Assembly (NCBI RefSeq): GCF_003967555.1
Contig: NZ_BIFS01000001.1
Coordinates: 3,782,001 to 3,846,000, forward strand
Source of the DNA: Dictyobacter kobayashii
GTDB taxonomy: Bacteria > Chloroflexota > Ktedonobacteria > Ktedonobacterales > Ktedonobacteraceae
Direction of reading: 5' to 3'
DNA: 64,000 nucleotides
Shown: in pieces, positions 35,598-45,836 of the stretch
Position numbering within the stretch: position 1 is the first letter of the stretch
Layout of the letters: the number at the start of each line of letters is the position of its first letter
Notes under the pieces: generated by a model
The model's database searches: none
What the model was told of the DNA's origin: nothing
The model's input: only the letters and a program-made list of their open reading frames with translations
Translations under genes and position numbers: made by a program

Positions 35598-37082
35598 GTG
35601 AGTCAACTGAGCGATTCAACGCAAAGAACCATTCTTTTCCTGATTGCTGATACTGGTGCCGGGCACCGCAGTGCGGCCAACGCCATCAGTAATGCTCTTC
35701 GCCTGATCTCGCAGCGTGAACAGGAAGAGTGGTTAGCAAAAAGCCAGGCGGTGGCGCGTGCAGATGGTGCCACTCCAGAGCGATCCCGCATCTCAACTGC
35801 TGAGAGCGAGATTCCTCCTCCGCCGACTTATCGGATCGAGATTGTCGATGTGTTTGAGGAATATAGCCGTTTTCCTCTGCGTGAGGCGGTAAAGCTTTAC
35901 GGCCCACTATTCGCTATAACCCTAAACTGTTTGGAGAGGTCTTTCACCGCAGTAACCGTGAGGGTACTGTGATGGCTATGACATCTCTGGCAACGCCTCT
36001 TATTTTCAATGGCTTATTGAAGCTTTTCACGACCATTCAGCCTGATGTGGTCGTTTCTATCCATCCAATCATCAACTTCGTTACTATTCGTGCCTTAAAA
36101 CAGCTCGGCTTGAAAATTCCCTTTATTACTGTAGTAACTGATTTGATTAGTGTGCATTTTTCCTGGTTTGCGCCGGGCGCCGATGCCTATATTGTACCAA
36201 CAGAGCAGGCGAAGCAATTGTACTTGAAGCGCAAACTTGATCCCAAACGCGTGCATATGTTGGGAATGCCAATCGATCCTAAGTATACGCGCGAGGTGGC
36301 CACAAAGGAAGAACTACGACGAAAGTTTGGTCTTGCCCAGGATTTACCGGTAGTCTTGCTGTGGGCGGTGGCGATGGGGCTGGTGGCTTGCATGCTGCGG
36401 TACGGGCTATTTCACAGGCTCATCTGCCAGTGCAATTACTGGTGGTGACGGGTCGCAACAAAAAATTGTATGCGCAATTGCAGCGGACACGAGCGCGTTT
36501 ACATGTGCCAGCACATATCTTCGGTTTTGTGCATAATATGCCCGAGCTCATGCATGCGTCAGATGTGATTATTACTAAGGCGGGCCCCGGTACGATCTGT
36601 GAGGCCTTGTCGTGTGAACTACCTATTATTCTGAGTGGATACGTTCCCGGCCAGGAAGAGGGCAATATCGATTATGTTGTGCATAATGAGGTTGGTGTTC
36701 TGGCTCTGGATTCGAATACTCTGACGGATGCATTGCGGCGTTTGATTAAACCAGGTTCGCCCGAGCTGCGGCGCTGGGTTGCCAATGCTCGAGAGTTGAG
36801 CCGACCGGCCTCTTCATTTGATATCGGGGCTAAGATTCTCAGTTTCTTGCCTGAGCGGGGAGAGCCGGTGTCTGGCAGACGCAAGGCACACATCCGGTTC
36901 AATATCGGATGTCTGGACGCATTCAGTCGGCGATTCGTATTCGCCGTTTACATAGCCACTTGCCAAAGACCATTGCAAAAAACTCTGTGGTACGCCGCTT
37001 CTCGAAGACGCAAGATATCTCTAATGAGATGCCGGAACAGTCGAGGCGGTTATCGCGTCGTAATATGAAAGATCGGATCTAA
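35598..37082 (+). CDS. MGDG-synthase-like glycosyltransferase (frameshifted)
   Basis: Four overlapping frame pieces form one GT28-type protein of about 495 residues. The N-terminal domain has LIADTGAGHRSAANAISNAL. The middle has the VVVSIHPI..VTDLISVHFSWFAPGAD segment, and the C-terminal GT-B domain has GGGDGAGGL, VTGRN, ITKAGPGTICEA and GYVPGQEEGN. Single bases are missing near 35903 (CCC), 36360 (GTGGG) and 36894 (CC). Restoring them gives continuous homologous protein to TAA 37080-37082. Such enzymes make glycolipids, or UDP-sugar-linked lipids, at the membrane. The GTG start follows a G-rich site. Confidence 0.8.
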
Positions 37083-37103
37083 GGAAGCGAAAGGATTTCC
37101 TGT

Positions 37104-38119
37104 ATGGCAAAGTTTTATTATGGTGGTCAGGCAGTAATGGAAGGCGTGATGATGCGTGGCCGCAATTCGGTTGCGGTGGCGGTCAGACGTCTTGAGGGCG
37201 ATATCTATGTGCATGAAGAAGCATTAGAGCCCAGGATCTATCAGAATAAATATCTGCGCCTGCCATTTTTACGTGGTATGGTGCTATTGTGGGAGATGTT
37301 GGTGCTGGGAACGGCGTATGATGACGCTCTCTGCCAATATCGCTTCGGGCGCGGTCGATCCGACTGCTCCTACCGATGGCGCCGTTCCAGTCGCTGCGGG
37401 GCAGATTGCCGGGAAGGCACCGCAGGGTGATGGGAAAGCGGAGTCCGCCGAGGCTATCGGGGCGCCTCTATGATCCTACCGCTGCTGGTCTCTCTGACCT
37501 TTGCCATTGCAATCTTTTTTGTCGGTCCGCTTTTGTTGACGAGTTTATTGCGCGGTCAGATTGGAGATGGCTGGCTGAATATTACGCTGGAAGGTGTGAT
37601 TCGCCTGGCCCTGTTGGTTGGCTATCTCTATCTGATTGGCCGTGTTCCAGATATCCAGCGTGTCTTTGGCTATCATGGTGCTGAACATAAAGCGATCAAT
37701 GCTATGGAGCAGGGTGATCCGTTGGATGTTGAGCATGTACGACGTGCTTCGCGGGTCCATACTCGTTGTGGTACCGGCTTTATGCTGCTGGTGATGGTGG
37801 TCTCGATCGTGGTGTTTGCGTTTGTCGGTTCTCCAACCTTATTGATTAAGATCATTTCACGCATTGTGCTGGTACCGGTTGTGGCTGGTATTGCCTATGA
37901 GCTGATGCGCCTGGGGGCCGCGAACTATCGCTATCGTGTGGTGCGCTGGCTGCTGGCCCTGGCCTGGCTTTGCAGGGTCTGACCACGCGGGAACCTGATG
38001 ATAGTATGATCGAGTGCGCGATTGCATCCTTGCAGCGTGTACTGCTGCGAGATACTGAGAAGCAGGTGGTCGAGAAGGTTGAGCCGGCGGTGCCTTCGGA
38101 CCTGGTCACCAACGTCTAG
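37104..38119 (+). CDS. DUF1385 (YqhQ-like) membrane protein (frameshifted)
   Basis: It begins with the family signature YYGGQAVMEGVMMRGRNSVAVAVR. The membrane core has FGYHGAEHKAINA and RVHTRCGTGFM, and it ends LTTREPDDSMIECAIASL. Three indels break it: an extra G at 37313-37314, a missing G in GGGG at 37459-37462 and a missing C in CCC at 37957-37959. The joined protein would be about 338 residues with four to five helices. The His/Glu and Cys in the core suggest metal or substrate binding; the function of the family is not established. The gene follows the GT28 gene by 21 bp. Confidence 0.82.
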
Positions 38120-38158
38120 CATGTTGAGTTGTAGCCATTAGAAGAGGAATGTTTAGGA

Positions 38159-38848
38159 ATGTCGCCAGATTCGATAACGCCTCCTCCAACAGAGGAGAAC
38201 GAACAGGGAGGGACACCACCTCCTACCGTGGCTGCTGAGGCTCCGCGGGTTAAATTTTCGTTTTTACATTGGGCTACTACCGGGGTAGTGCGGCTAATAT
38301 ATCGTCGCTGGACGCGTATCGCTGTACGTCTCTTCCCTGAGAATTCTAAGAGCGAACAGATTGCTCGTGCCCTGCATGTGCCATTACCTGATGCGCTTAA
38401 TATGAGCTGGGTGACCGAGCATCTGGCTGTGGGCGGTCGTATTCGCCCTGAGGATATTCCAGCACTGAGCAGGGCTGGTGTCACACATGTGGTGGATACG
38501 CGTGCGGAGTATAGCGATGATAAAGAGGAGCTGGCTCGTGAGAATATCTCTTTGCTTTATCTGCCTGCGCCCGATACGTATCCTCTCTCGGTTGAGCAAT
38601 TGTTAGATGGGGCTGCCTGGGCCAATGAACATATCAGCCAGGGTGGCCATGTCCTTATTCACTGTGAACACGGGGTTGGCCGCAGCGTGCTCCTGACATG
38701 CGCGACCCTGGTTTATGGTGGTATGCATGCCAGTGACGCGCTCGAACTGGTAAAAGAGAAGCGCTGGCAGGCTGCTCCCAACCATCGCCAGGTCGCTCGC
38801 TTACGTGAATTTGAGAGCGCGGTCCGTCTTCAGCGCAGTAATGCATAG
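38159..38848 (+). CDS. Dual-specificity-type protein phosphatase
   Basis: The 229-residue protein carries the Cys-phosphatase signature HCEHGVGRS with upstream general-acid region. The N-terminal 60 residues are Pro/Glu-rich and probably disordered. It could reverse phosphorylation by the window's Ser/Thr kinases, but its substrates are unknown. It follows DUF1385 by 39 bp and ends inside the HAD gene on the other strand (38830-38848). Confidence 0.88.
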   Translation: MSPDSITPPPTEENEQGGTPPPTVAAEAPRVKFSFLHWATTGVVRLIYRRWTRIAVRLFPENSKSEQIARALHVPLPDALNMSWVTEHLAVGGRIRPEDIPALSRAGVTHVVDTRAEYSDDKEELARENISLLYLPAPDTYPLSVEQLLDGAAWANEHISQGGHVLIHCEHGVGRSVLLTCATLVYGGMHASDALELVKEKRWQAAPNHRQVARLREFESAVRLQRSNA

Positions 38849-39671
38849 CGCTCAATGGCTACTGCCACCCCATCTTCCAGATTGGTGGCAGTAACCGCGT
38901 TGGCGCTGGCCTTTACGGCTTCTGGCGCCTGCCCCATCGCTACTCCCATCCTGCCGCCTCGATCATCTCACGATCGTTATTGTTATCACCAATTGCCATG
39001 ACCTGCGTCATCGGTATGCCTAAATGTTTCGCTAAAATTGCTACGCCGGTAGCTTTTGAACACGAATGTTGCATCACTGTGAGCTCGGCACAACCATAGT
39101 TACCACGTTCAATAGTATTCCAGGCGCAGGGGAGTTCCGCAATTACCGGTGCGACACGTCCAATAGCCTCCTCGCTGGCGAAAGCAACCACGCGAATTGG
39201 ATCGGGTTGTCCCAGGCATAGGAGATTGTGGGGCAGCCGTTGGTCCGCTGGAAACTCACGGAAATAGCCTTCCAGGCCCAGATTATCAAATTCAGCGTGT
39301 CCGCTCCAGGTCTGTTCGGCTGCGCCTGCGATATGGTGAATGACTGGTTGGAGCCTGTGGGCGACCAGGATATCTACTGTTTGCTGGGCCAGTTCGGCGG
39401 GCAGCAACTGCGTATGGCGCACAACCCCGGCTGGATGGTCAAGTATCAGTGCTCCGTCGCAGGTAATCAGGGGGATGCTGATACCCAGTAGATCCGCAAA
39501 ATGTTTACTATTTATGTAGCGCCGGGCGGTAGCCAGTGTGACCACGATACCCGCTTCCTGGGCGTCTCGGATAGTGGCCTGTGTGCGAGGGGAAATCTGT
39601 TTCTGGGGCGTCAGGAGGGTCCCATCTATATCGATAGCGATCATTTTAATCGTATCTGGCTGTGTACTCAT
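38830..39671 (-). CDS. HAD-superfamily (Cof-type) phosphatase (frameshifted)
   Basis: The protein has the HAD nucleophile motif MIAIDIDGTLL, a Cof-type cap domain and GIPMTQVMAIGDNNNDREMIEAAG. The frame breaks at 38950-38951, where one G is missing after GCAG. With it restored, the C-terminus reads MGVAMGQAPEAVKASANAVTATN and ends at TGA 38830-38832. About 280 residues. It is a phosphatase for small phosphorylated metabolites. ATG 39671 follows GGAG. Its 3' end overlaps the convergent phosphatase gene by 19 bp. Confidence 0.85.
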
Positions 39672-40156
39672 TATCAGGCTCCAAGGAGTTAACGATATGA
39701 AAAGCGACGAGCGTCGTCTTGCCCGTCGCACATGCGTCGAAGGTCTATAGATTTATTATACACTATTCTATTTAGCGTTGGCCTGACGTCGTATGTCATT
39801 ATCCCCTTGCCGCCCTCCGCATCCCTACCTGCAAAAGCAACAAGAAACACGATACCCGTAGATTCGGGCCTCAGCGCCCGATTGCCGCCCTCCGCAGAGC
39901 CGGCGGCCCCGTATCCCAGCGATTGCGTACCTCGTGGTATGACATCTTCCTCCATGCGGTGCCCAAAAGCAGACCAAACTTTTGGGCACCGCATGGAGGA
40001 AGATGTCAGAGATGAGGGACCAGGCGGTGATGATACCGGGCCCCATTAGCGGTGGGGCAAGCGACCGCAGAGGGTCGCACCTACGGGTGGGGGGTGGGTT
40101 GTCCTTTGCGTCCTTGTTGGCGGCGCGCTTCCTGCTGTCTATGATACAATGAGTGT
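39672..40156. other. GC-rich spacer with large palindrome
   Basis: No gene is supported here. It contains two copies of TTGCCGCCCTCCGCA (about 39809 and 39891) and a perfect 30-bp-stem palindrome at 39940-40008. The segment looks like repetitive noncoding DNA rather than a lost gene. Confidence 0.5.
39940..40008. repeat. 30-bp perfect inverted repeat
   Basis: Arms 39940-39969 and 39979-40008 are exactly complementary (TGACATCTTCCTCC at the outer end), with a 9-base loop. There is no T tract, and no gene ends close by on the plus strand. It could be a noncoding repeat element or a terminator remnant. Confidence 0.7.
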
Positions 40157-41638
40157 ATGAGTATGCGTGATGAGTCTTTCAAAAGTACACCGGGTAAACA
40201 GCAGCCGGTCGAACAATTATTGCCGTTGACGGCGTTGCCTTCTGTCGATACTGAGGCGGGCGTAGTGCAAGCAATAAAGCGCTCGTATTGGACAGATGCC
40301 GCTGGCTATCCCCTTTTGCCCGATGAGCAACCGGAGGGGACCGTCCGCGATAGTCTCTATGATTTGATTCCGTTGGGACCGCGTGAGCTGAAGCTGATCA
40401 ATAGCGCCCCTTTTCTGCGTTTGCAGCAGGTAAAGCAATTGGGGTTTGTGTATCGTGTCTGGCCGGGGGCTACCCATTCGCGCTATGAGCATAGCCTGGG
40501 ATGTTATCATCTGGCTGTGCGTGCCTTGCGCTCTTTGCTTATGCGCGGTGCATCGGGTGGCCTGGATGGTATTGCGATTAGTAGTATCCAGACGCTGGTT
40601 GTGGCGGCCCTGTTGCACGATATTGGGCATTATCCTTTTTCCCATACTATCGAGGATCTGGGTTTCCCGATTATTAACCATGAGAAGGTGGGCCGTTCTA
40701 TCATTGAGAAAAGCGAGGTGGCGACTATCCTGGAACGCGACTACCGGCTTTCTCCTGAGCGCGTGGCCGATTTCATTGACCCTCCTAAATCCAAGTCTTT
40801 GCCGCCTGACGATGAGTTGTTGAGCCATCTATTAAGCGGGGCATTAGATATCGATAAATTAGATTATCTCCCGCGCGATGCGCGCGCCTGTAATGTGCCC
40901 TATGGTGGCGTGGATGTGTCACGGCTCTTGAGTGCATTGCGTATCCAACGTGATTTACATGGCGAACGTTGTCTGGTGGTGACGCACAAAGGCATCAGTC
41001 CATTGCACTCGCTTTTGCATGCCCGGCAAGAGATGTTCGACAATATTTACTGGCATCATACCAGTCGGGCTTTCCAGGCTATGCTGGTGCGTGCCGTCTT
41101 CGATGCCCTATCTGTGCAGGCGATTAGCGGTGAGCAATTAGTGGGTTTAACCGATGCTGCACTGTTAACATTACTGGCCTCTAACGAGATGCCTGAGAGC
41201 TCACGTATGCTGGCAGCAGATCTAGAGATGCGGCGACCTTATAAAGTGGTGCTTGAGATCAGTCCTGCGGCTGGTAGCCTGTTCCGGCGGCTAGAGGCAT
41301 TATTCTGGGACGCCCAGCGGCGGCGCACGATCGAGCAGAAAATCGCGGCCGAACTCTCAACCATGCTTGAAACGCCTGTAGCGGATTACCAGGTCCTGAT
41401 AGAGATTCCGCGGCCCGAAAAATGGGAGATGGATGTCTGGATCGCCTTTGATCACCCGCCAGTAGGCATGAAGTCCTTGATGAAATGGGTAGAAGTGACA
41501 GGACTACAATCGGATGACCTGGCGCGCTACGAGCAGCACCAGCGCCGCATCCGCATCGTAACGCCCGAACCCCTACGCACCGCCATCCGCCAGCAAGGCC
41601 AGGGAGCGCTCCTATCGCTACTAGACCAACTCATCTAG
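40157..41638 (+). CDS. HD-domain hydrolase (dGTPase/SAMHD1-like)
   Basis: The 493-residue protein shows the R..H..HD..D pattern of the dNTP triphosphohydrolase group: FLRLQQVKQLGFVYRVWPGATHSRYEHSLG and LVVAALLHDIGHYPFSHTIED. Such enzymes hydrolyse dNTPs or related nucleotides, and substrate specificity is unknown. Its C-terminal 100 residues are divergent. It ends 224 bp before a convergent TPR gene. Confidence 0.9.
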   Translation: MSMRDESFKSTPGKQQPVEQLLPLTALPSVDTEAGVVQAIKRSYWTDAAGYPLLPDEQPEGTVRDSLYDLIPLGPRELKLINSAPFLRLQQVKQLGFVYRVWPGATHSRYEHSLGCYHLAVRALRSLLMRGASGGLDGIAISSIQTLVVAALLHDIGHYPFSHTIEDLGFPIINHEKVGRSIIEKSEVATILERDYRLSPERVADFIDPPKSKSLPPDDELLSHLLSGALDIDKLDYLPRDARACNVPYGGVDVSRLLSALRIQRDLHGERCLVVTHKGISPLHSLLHARQEMFDNIYWHHTSRAFQAMLVRAVFDALSVQAISGEQLVGLTDAALLTLLASNEMPESSRMLAADLEMRRPYKVVLEISPAAGSLFRRLEALFWDAQRRRTIEQKIAAELSTMLETPVADYQVLIEIPRPEKWEMDVWIAFDHPPVGMKSLMKWVEVTGLQSDDLARYEQHQRRIRIVTPEPLRTAIRQQGQGALLSLLDQLI

Positions 41639-41811
41639 AGGTGGCGCCCCATCCCAAAATCCCATTCACCCTCTTCTCCGCCATAGAAGGGGGTGCCGGG
41701 GGACGTCAGTCCCATGGCCGGGGTTTGGGGGTGTCCCCAAACGAACCTCTCCCACCCCTTGCCGCCGTATGCGGCGATAAAGAAAGCAATCACCTTATCT
41801 ACAGTTCACAC
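41639..41811. repeat. GC-rich spacer repeat
   Basis: The spacer has a GGTGCCGGGGG..GTCCC stretch, GGGGGTGTCCCC and an ACCTCTCCCACCCC..TTGCCGCCGTATGCGGC end. The order resembles the repeat units at 48966-49209. Noncoding. Confidence 0.45.
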
Positions 41812-41867
41812 ACTAAAGAAGCTAAGAGGGGATTTATCGCAATAAATCCCCTCTTAGCTTCTTTAGT
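41812..41867. terminator. Bidirectional terminator with 26-bp stem
   Basis: The perfect stem runs 41812-41837 / 41842-41867 with a 4-base loop (CGCA). It covers the stop codon of the TPR gene (41863-41865) and lies between convergent genes. Confidence 0.85.
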
Positions 41868-42957
41868 TCTTATCTTTCTTAACTTTGCGTTGGTACATGA
41901 GGCGGAGAGATTTTTCGTGGATGCGGCGGGCCGGATTGTAATCGGGTCCCAGGCGTTTGGCTCGTTCGGCGACAGATACCGCCTCTCGATAGCGTTCCAG
42001 GCGATAGAGCGTATCGGCCTTCATAGTCAAGAAGCGTACATTTGAGCCGTCCAGCGCGATAAGGTGATCAAGAGCCTCATTGGCCTCCTTAAATTGACCC
42101 AGGCCACGCAGGCTGCGCATATAGTTTTCCCACGCCAGCACATTATCTGGCATGACCAGCACCAGTTGATGAGATAAGGCTTTTAGCTCTTCATACATCT
42201 CCAGTGTGCGGAAGGCCTGGATGCCCAGGGTCAGTGTCTTGACGTCCTGAGGACTCAAAGCCAGGGCATCGCGAACCAGCGGAATAACCTCACGCATGCG
42301 ACCAATGCGACAGAGGATCTCGCCTTTCATTTGTAGCGCGAAAAGCTGTTGAGGGTCGACCTCCAGGCTCTTATCGAAGGCCTCCAGGGATTCCGCCAGG
42401 CGATTGAAGTTGAGCAAGGCGACCCCATAGTTGGCCCAGGCCCGGGCATCGATTGGCGCCAGTTCAATGGCTCGCTGGGCGCTGCGTAACGCCTCTGGAA
42501 ACTTTCCCTGCAAGAGCTGTAGGCCACTGCGATTAACCCAGGAAAGCCCCAGATTGGTATTGAGCAGTAGCGCTTGATCATTGGCGATGGTTGCTTCTGA
42601 AATACGGTCCAGTTTTTGGAGGGCACGGGCCTTATACGCCAGGCCAGCGGCGGAATTGGGCTCTATATCAAGGATGGTCTGAGCTGTCTCATAGAGATGT
42701 TCAAAGCGATTCAGCCCATCCATGACTGCGGCCAGTCCTAGTAAGGCCTCACTGTCTTGTGGATCATTCATCAAGATCTCTAAAAAGGCTTCCGCGGCCT
42801 TTGACCAATCTCTGGTTGCCAGGTGTTGATTGGCCAGTTGTCGTAGCTGTTTTATTGTCACAGGCTCATGTTGTTCTTTATTCACTATTGGTGTCGTATT
42901 TTTTGTATTAAGGGATGCTGTGCCCTGTTCCCTCTCCTGTATAGTATACTCATCCAA
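41863..42957 (-). CDS. TPR-repeat protein
   Basis: The 364-residue protein is made of about eight tetratricopeptide repeats (for example AWANYGVALLNFNRLAESLEAFDKSLEVDP and LAYKARALQKLDRISEATIANDQALLLNT), without a signal peptide or membrane segment. It probably acts as a scaffold. The start is TTG 42955-42957 behind GGAG, since no ATG exists in frame before a stop. The C-terminal KRKVKKDKN lies within the terminator hairpin. Confidence 0.85.
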   Translation of the reverse strand: MDEYTIQEREQGTASLNTKNTTPIVNKEQHEPVTIKQLRQLANQHLATRDWSKAAEAFLEILMNDPQDSEALLGLAAVMDGLNRFEHLYETAQTILDIEPNSAAGLAYKARALQKLDRISEATIANDQALLLNTNLGLSWVNRSGLQLLQGKFPEALRSAQRAIELAPIDARAWANYGVALLNFNRLAESLEAFDKSLEVDPQQLFALQMKGEILCRIGRMREVIPLVRDALALSPQDVKTLTLGIQAFRTLEMYEELKALSHQLVLVMPDNVLAWENYMRSLRGLGQFKEANEALDHLIALDGSNVRFLTMKADTLYRLERYREAVSVAERAKRLGPDYNPARRIHEKSLRLMYQRKVKKDKN

Positions 42958-43166
42958 TGTTTGGGCGCTCCATCTTCAGCTCGATTCGTGTTCCCATTAT
43001 CTCATTATCGCCAAGGATGAGCAACCCCTTTGATTTGAGTAGACCGAGTCGATATAATAGAGGACAGGTATGCTCTTTTCCGATAGCTTGTCTGAGATGC
43101 TCATCGCATAGAAACGAAATCCATACAAAATTTTTACAAATCCCTCAAAGTTTTTTTATGGTCATA

Positions 43167-43196
43167 CTATACAGTATAGACAAGAAAGTTTTCTTG
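43167..43196. promoter_or_regulatory. Paired inverted repeats at the htrA promoter
   Basis: CTATAC-A-GTATAG (43167-43179) and CAAGAAA-GT-TTTCTTG (43181-43196) are both perfect palindromes. The second overlaps the first bases of the candidate -35 box. They could be operators of a stress regulator. Confidence 0.4.
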
Positions 43197-43222
43197 CCGT
43201 ACCCCTATGAATTTAGTATAAG
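43194..43222 (+). promoter_or_regulatory. Candidate promoter for htrA
   Basis: TTGCCG, a 17-bp spacer and TATAAG lie 194 bp upstream of the htrA start, next to two palindromes. The remaining spacer 42958-43415 holds no gene. Confidence 0.45.
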
Positions 43223-43415
43223 GATAGAGTAACTGTGCGAGGTACTTGTTTACCACTAAAGCTGTACATAACAGTAAGGAAGGGAGCGCTCGTGGGCATT
43301 CCGCCTGTGTTCCTCTTGACCTTCTGCTAAATAGTAGGCAAGATAATGAAATAAGGACGTTGTTGACGTAGATGGTAGTGAGGGGTTGTTATAGGGCTAT
43401 GAGGAGGGTATCAGA

Positions 43416-44969
43416 ATGAGAAATTCAGATACGAATGATTTAAGCAACATGAATGACGATAAAGCATCACCATACCAGCCTGTTCCGCCATCCAGTGAGC
43501 AGCCTGACAGCAATCCGGGGTCCTATTCCCCTGTAAATCGCGGTAGCAGTTATGCTGATAATGAGCAGAACTATCGGGAATATATGCAGCCAGGGTCCTA
43601 TCGGCCGACTCCTGCATCCCCTATGGGACAGCCCAAGGAGGCATATCGCCCGGTGCCATCATCTGGCTATCCGGGTGGGAGTCCTTACACGTCATTGGAT
43701 GCACCAGATCACACTGGCCGTGGCGCGGCGGGACCTGTATATCCGAATAGCTATGGACAGAGTGGCTATATCCCGAATGGTAATGGCGCGCCCTTTGGTC
43801 CTCCTCCGAGTGGGAGCCAGGCGGCCCTCAAACCAAAGCGCAATGGTCTGCGTGCCGGGGCGATTATGGCCCTGGCCCTGGTGCTCGCATTGGTCTTTGG
43901 CGTGGGTATCTTTGCTGGATGGCAGTTCGGACGCACAGGCGCATCAACCCCGGTCCTTCCGAGCACGCAGAATTCATCTTTGCAGCCTGGTTCGGCGCCA
44001 CAGGCACCTATACCCGCTTTAACCGATAATAATCTGCAGGCTGTACGTGAAGCGGTAATCGCCAGGACTCGTCCAGCTGTGGTGCAGATCAATGTCCAGA
44101 CTCAAAAAGGGGCGGCCCTGGGTTCTGGCGTGATTATTGACAAGCGCGGCTATATCGTGACCAACAATCACGTCGTTGATGGTGTTACCAGTGTTGACGA
44201 AGTGGTGCTATCGGATGGGACGCGTGTACGTAACGCTCAGGTGGTAGGTACCGATCCCGCTGATGACCTGGCGATCATCAAGATTAATCCTCCGACCAAT
44301 ATGGCCGTGATTAGCCTGGGAGACTCTTCACAGGTGCGTGTAGGCCAGGATGTGCTGGCGATTGGTAACCCATTGGGCAATACCCAGACGGTTACCAATG
44401 GTATCATCAGTGCGCTGGGACGTAACGTCAGTGAGGGCAATGGCGCGACCATTCCAAACGCCATTCAAACCGATGCGCCCATCAATCCTGGTAATAGTGG
44501 TGGGGCCCTGGTTGATCTGCAAGGTCACCTGGTCGGTATTCCGACTTTGACCGCGGTTGATCCAGAATTTAACTCACCAGCCAATGGTGTTGGTTTCGCC
44601 ATCCCATCCAATCGTGTCCAGTTTATTGCCACCCAGTTGATTTCCACTGGCCAGGTACAGCATACCGGTCGTGCGGCGATTGGTATTGTGCCTGCCGCGG
44701 TTGACTCAACCTTGCAGATGCAGGACAACCTGGCGGTTGATCATGGTGTCTATGTTACCCAGCTGGTTGCTGGTGGGGCCGCTGAAAAGGCTGGTATCAA
44801 AGCCGGCGATGTTATTGTCCAGATCGATAACACAGCCATCGATGCCATCCCTTCACTGGAAGATGCCTTGATTGCTAAGAATCCTGGAGATACAGCAACG
44901 GTCAAAGTTTATCGTGGTACACAGCAAATGACCTTTACCGTTACCCTGGGTGAGCTGAAAGCCAACTAG
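43416..44969 (+). CDS. HtrA/DegP-type serine protease
   Basis: The 517-residue protein has a long Pro/Ser/Gly/Tyr-rich N-terminal cytoplasmic segment (1-140). A membrane helix (about 150-170, IMALALVLALVFGVGIFAGW) and a trypsin-like domain with VTNNHVVDG (His), DPADDLAIIKI (Asp) and PINPGNSGGAL (Ser) follow. One PDZ domain (about 430-515, AGIKAGDVIVQIDN) completes it. It degrades or refolds misfolded exported proteins. GAGGAGGG precedes ATG 43416. Confidence 0.95.
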   Translation: MRNSDTNDLSNMNDDKASPYQPVPPSSEQPDSNPGSYSPVNRGSSYADNEQNYREYMQPGSYRPTPASPMGQPKEAYRPVPSSGYPGGSPYTSLDAPDHTGRGAAGPVYPNSYGQSGYIPNGNGAPFGPPPSGSQAALKPKRNGLRAGAIMALALVLALVFGVGIFAGWQFGRTGASTPVLPSTQNSSLQPGSAPQAPIPALTDNNLQAVREAVIARTRPAVVQINVQTQKGAALGSGVIIDKRGYIVTNNHVVDGVTSVDEVVLSDGTRVRNAQVVGTDPADDLAIIKINPPTNMAVISLGDSSQVRVGQDVLAIGNPLGNTQTVTNGIISALGRNVSEGNGATIPNAIQTDAPINPGNSGGALVDLQGHLVGIPTLTAVDPEFNSPANGVGFAIPSNRVQFIATQLISTGQVQHTGRAAIGIVPAAVDSTLQMQDNLAVDHGVYVTQLVAGGAAEKAGIKAGDVIVQIDNTAIDAIPSLEDALIAKNPGDTATVKVYRGTQQMTFTVTLGELKAN

Positions 44970-45003
44970 CTAGTGGTTTAGTATTGCTCCACGTGAGCAT
45001 GAA

Positions 45004-45059
45004 GATAGATACAAATGCAGTGTCTCTCCTGCAAGAGAGACACCGCATTTGTATCTATC
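45004..45059. terminator. Bidirectional terminator
   Basis: The 25-bp stem GATAGATACAAATGC..GTGTCTCTC with its complement has one mismatch. It lies between the convergent stops at 44969 and 45066. Confidence 0.8.
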
Positions 45060-45065
45060 AGTGTT

Positions 45066-45836
45066 TTAAGCTTTGACCGGGTCAGTGTGAGTGGTTTGGG
45101 CGGTGGCGACGTTATGGGAATGGCGTGAGCGTCGGCTGGCCAGCAGTACTCCCAGGAAGAGGACGATCCAGCCCAGTGCCATGATCAGCCAGAAAATTGA
45201 GTCCAGGCCGAGGAAGCGGGCCAGCGTTCCGGCGGCCGCATTGAGAATGGCGCCCGTAAAAATAAAGATATTGGCCCAGAGGATATTGCTGGTTCTGATC
45301 TCTCCCATGCGAGCTTGTTTACGTAGCATTTTCCAGCCGGAGAGCAGGGCTACTCCGGCTACGGCGACCACGCCCAGTGTATTGAGCAGAATGGTCATTA
45401 CCAGCCAGGGACCTGGCTGGAGGGTGCCTGTGCCGGGGGTACCGGCGATATGACTGAGCCTGGCCATATCAATGGTGGCATCCAGTACAAAGGTACCGGC
45501 TATCAAGCTCAGGAGCAAGAGGAAGCCTACAAAGGCCCGGCTGACACGTGGTTTGCTGATCAGAGCGATACTTCCCATGCCTAGCCAGGATGGCATGATG
45601 GTGCCTCCTAGCGCATAGTAGAGCCGAAAGAAATAGGTGCCGGGCTCGGAGGTTGGGCCAACCATGAGCATTGCCATATAAGCCAGGGTAGCCACAAAGG
45701 CCATCAACAGGGAGATCGACCAGTATAGTTGATAACTGCGCCGACGACTTATATATTGTCTCAGGATGACAAATGCAAATATCCCGGTGACCAGCACATT
45801 GATCAAGGGCGGGAGTAGCAATAAAATTGTATTCAC
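45066..45836 (-). CDS. Seven-helix membrane protein of unknown function
   Basis: The 256-residue protein has seven predicted membrane helices and a short basic/His-containing C-terminus. No family signature is recognised; the layout (VFAFVILRQYISRRRSYQL loop after helix 1) resembles small bacterial 7TM sensors of unknown type. It uses a GTG start at 45834-45836. It is a single gene convergent with htrA. Confidence 0.7.
   Translation of the reverse strand: MNTILLLLPPLINVLVTGIFAFVILRQYISRRRSYQLYWSISLLMAFVATLAYMAMLMVGPTSEPGTYFFRLYYALGGTIMPSWLGMGSIALISKPRVSRAFVGFLLLLSLIAGTFVLDATIDMARLSHIAGTPGTGTLQPGPWLVMTILLNTLGVVAVAGVALLSGWKMLRKQARMGEIRTSNILWANIFIFTGAILNAAAGTLARFLGLDSIFWLIMALGWIVLFLGVLLASRRSRHSHNVATAQTTHTDPVKA

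Noticed and set aside
39732..40049. A 105-codon frame over the 39940 palindrome
   Set aside because: Reads through a perfect inverted repeat; no ribosome binding site.
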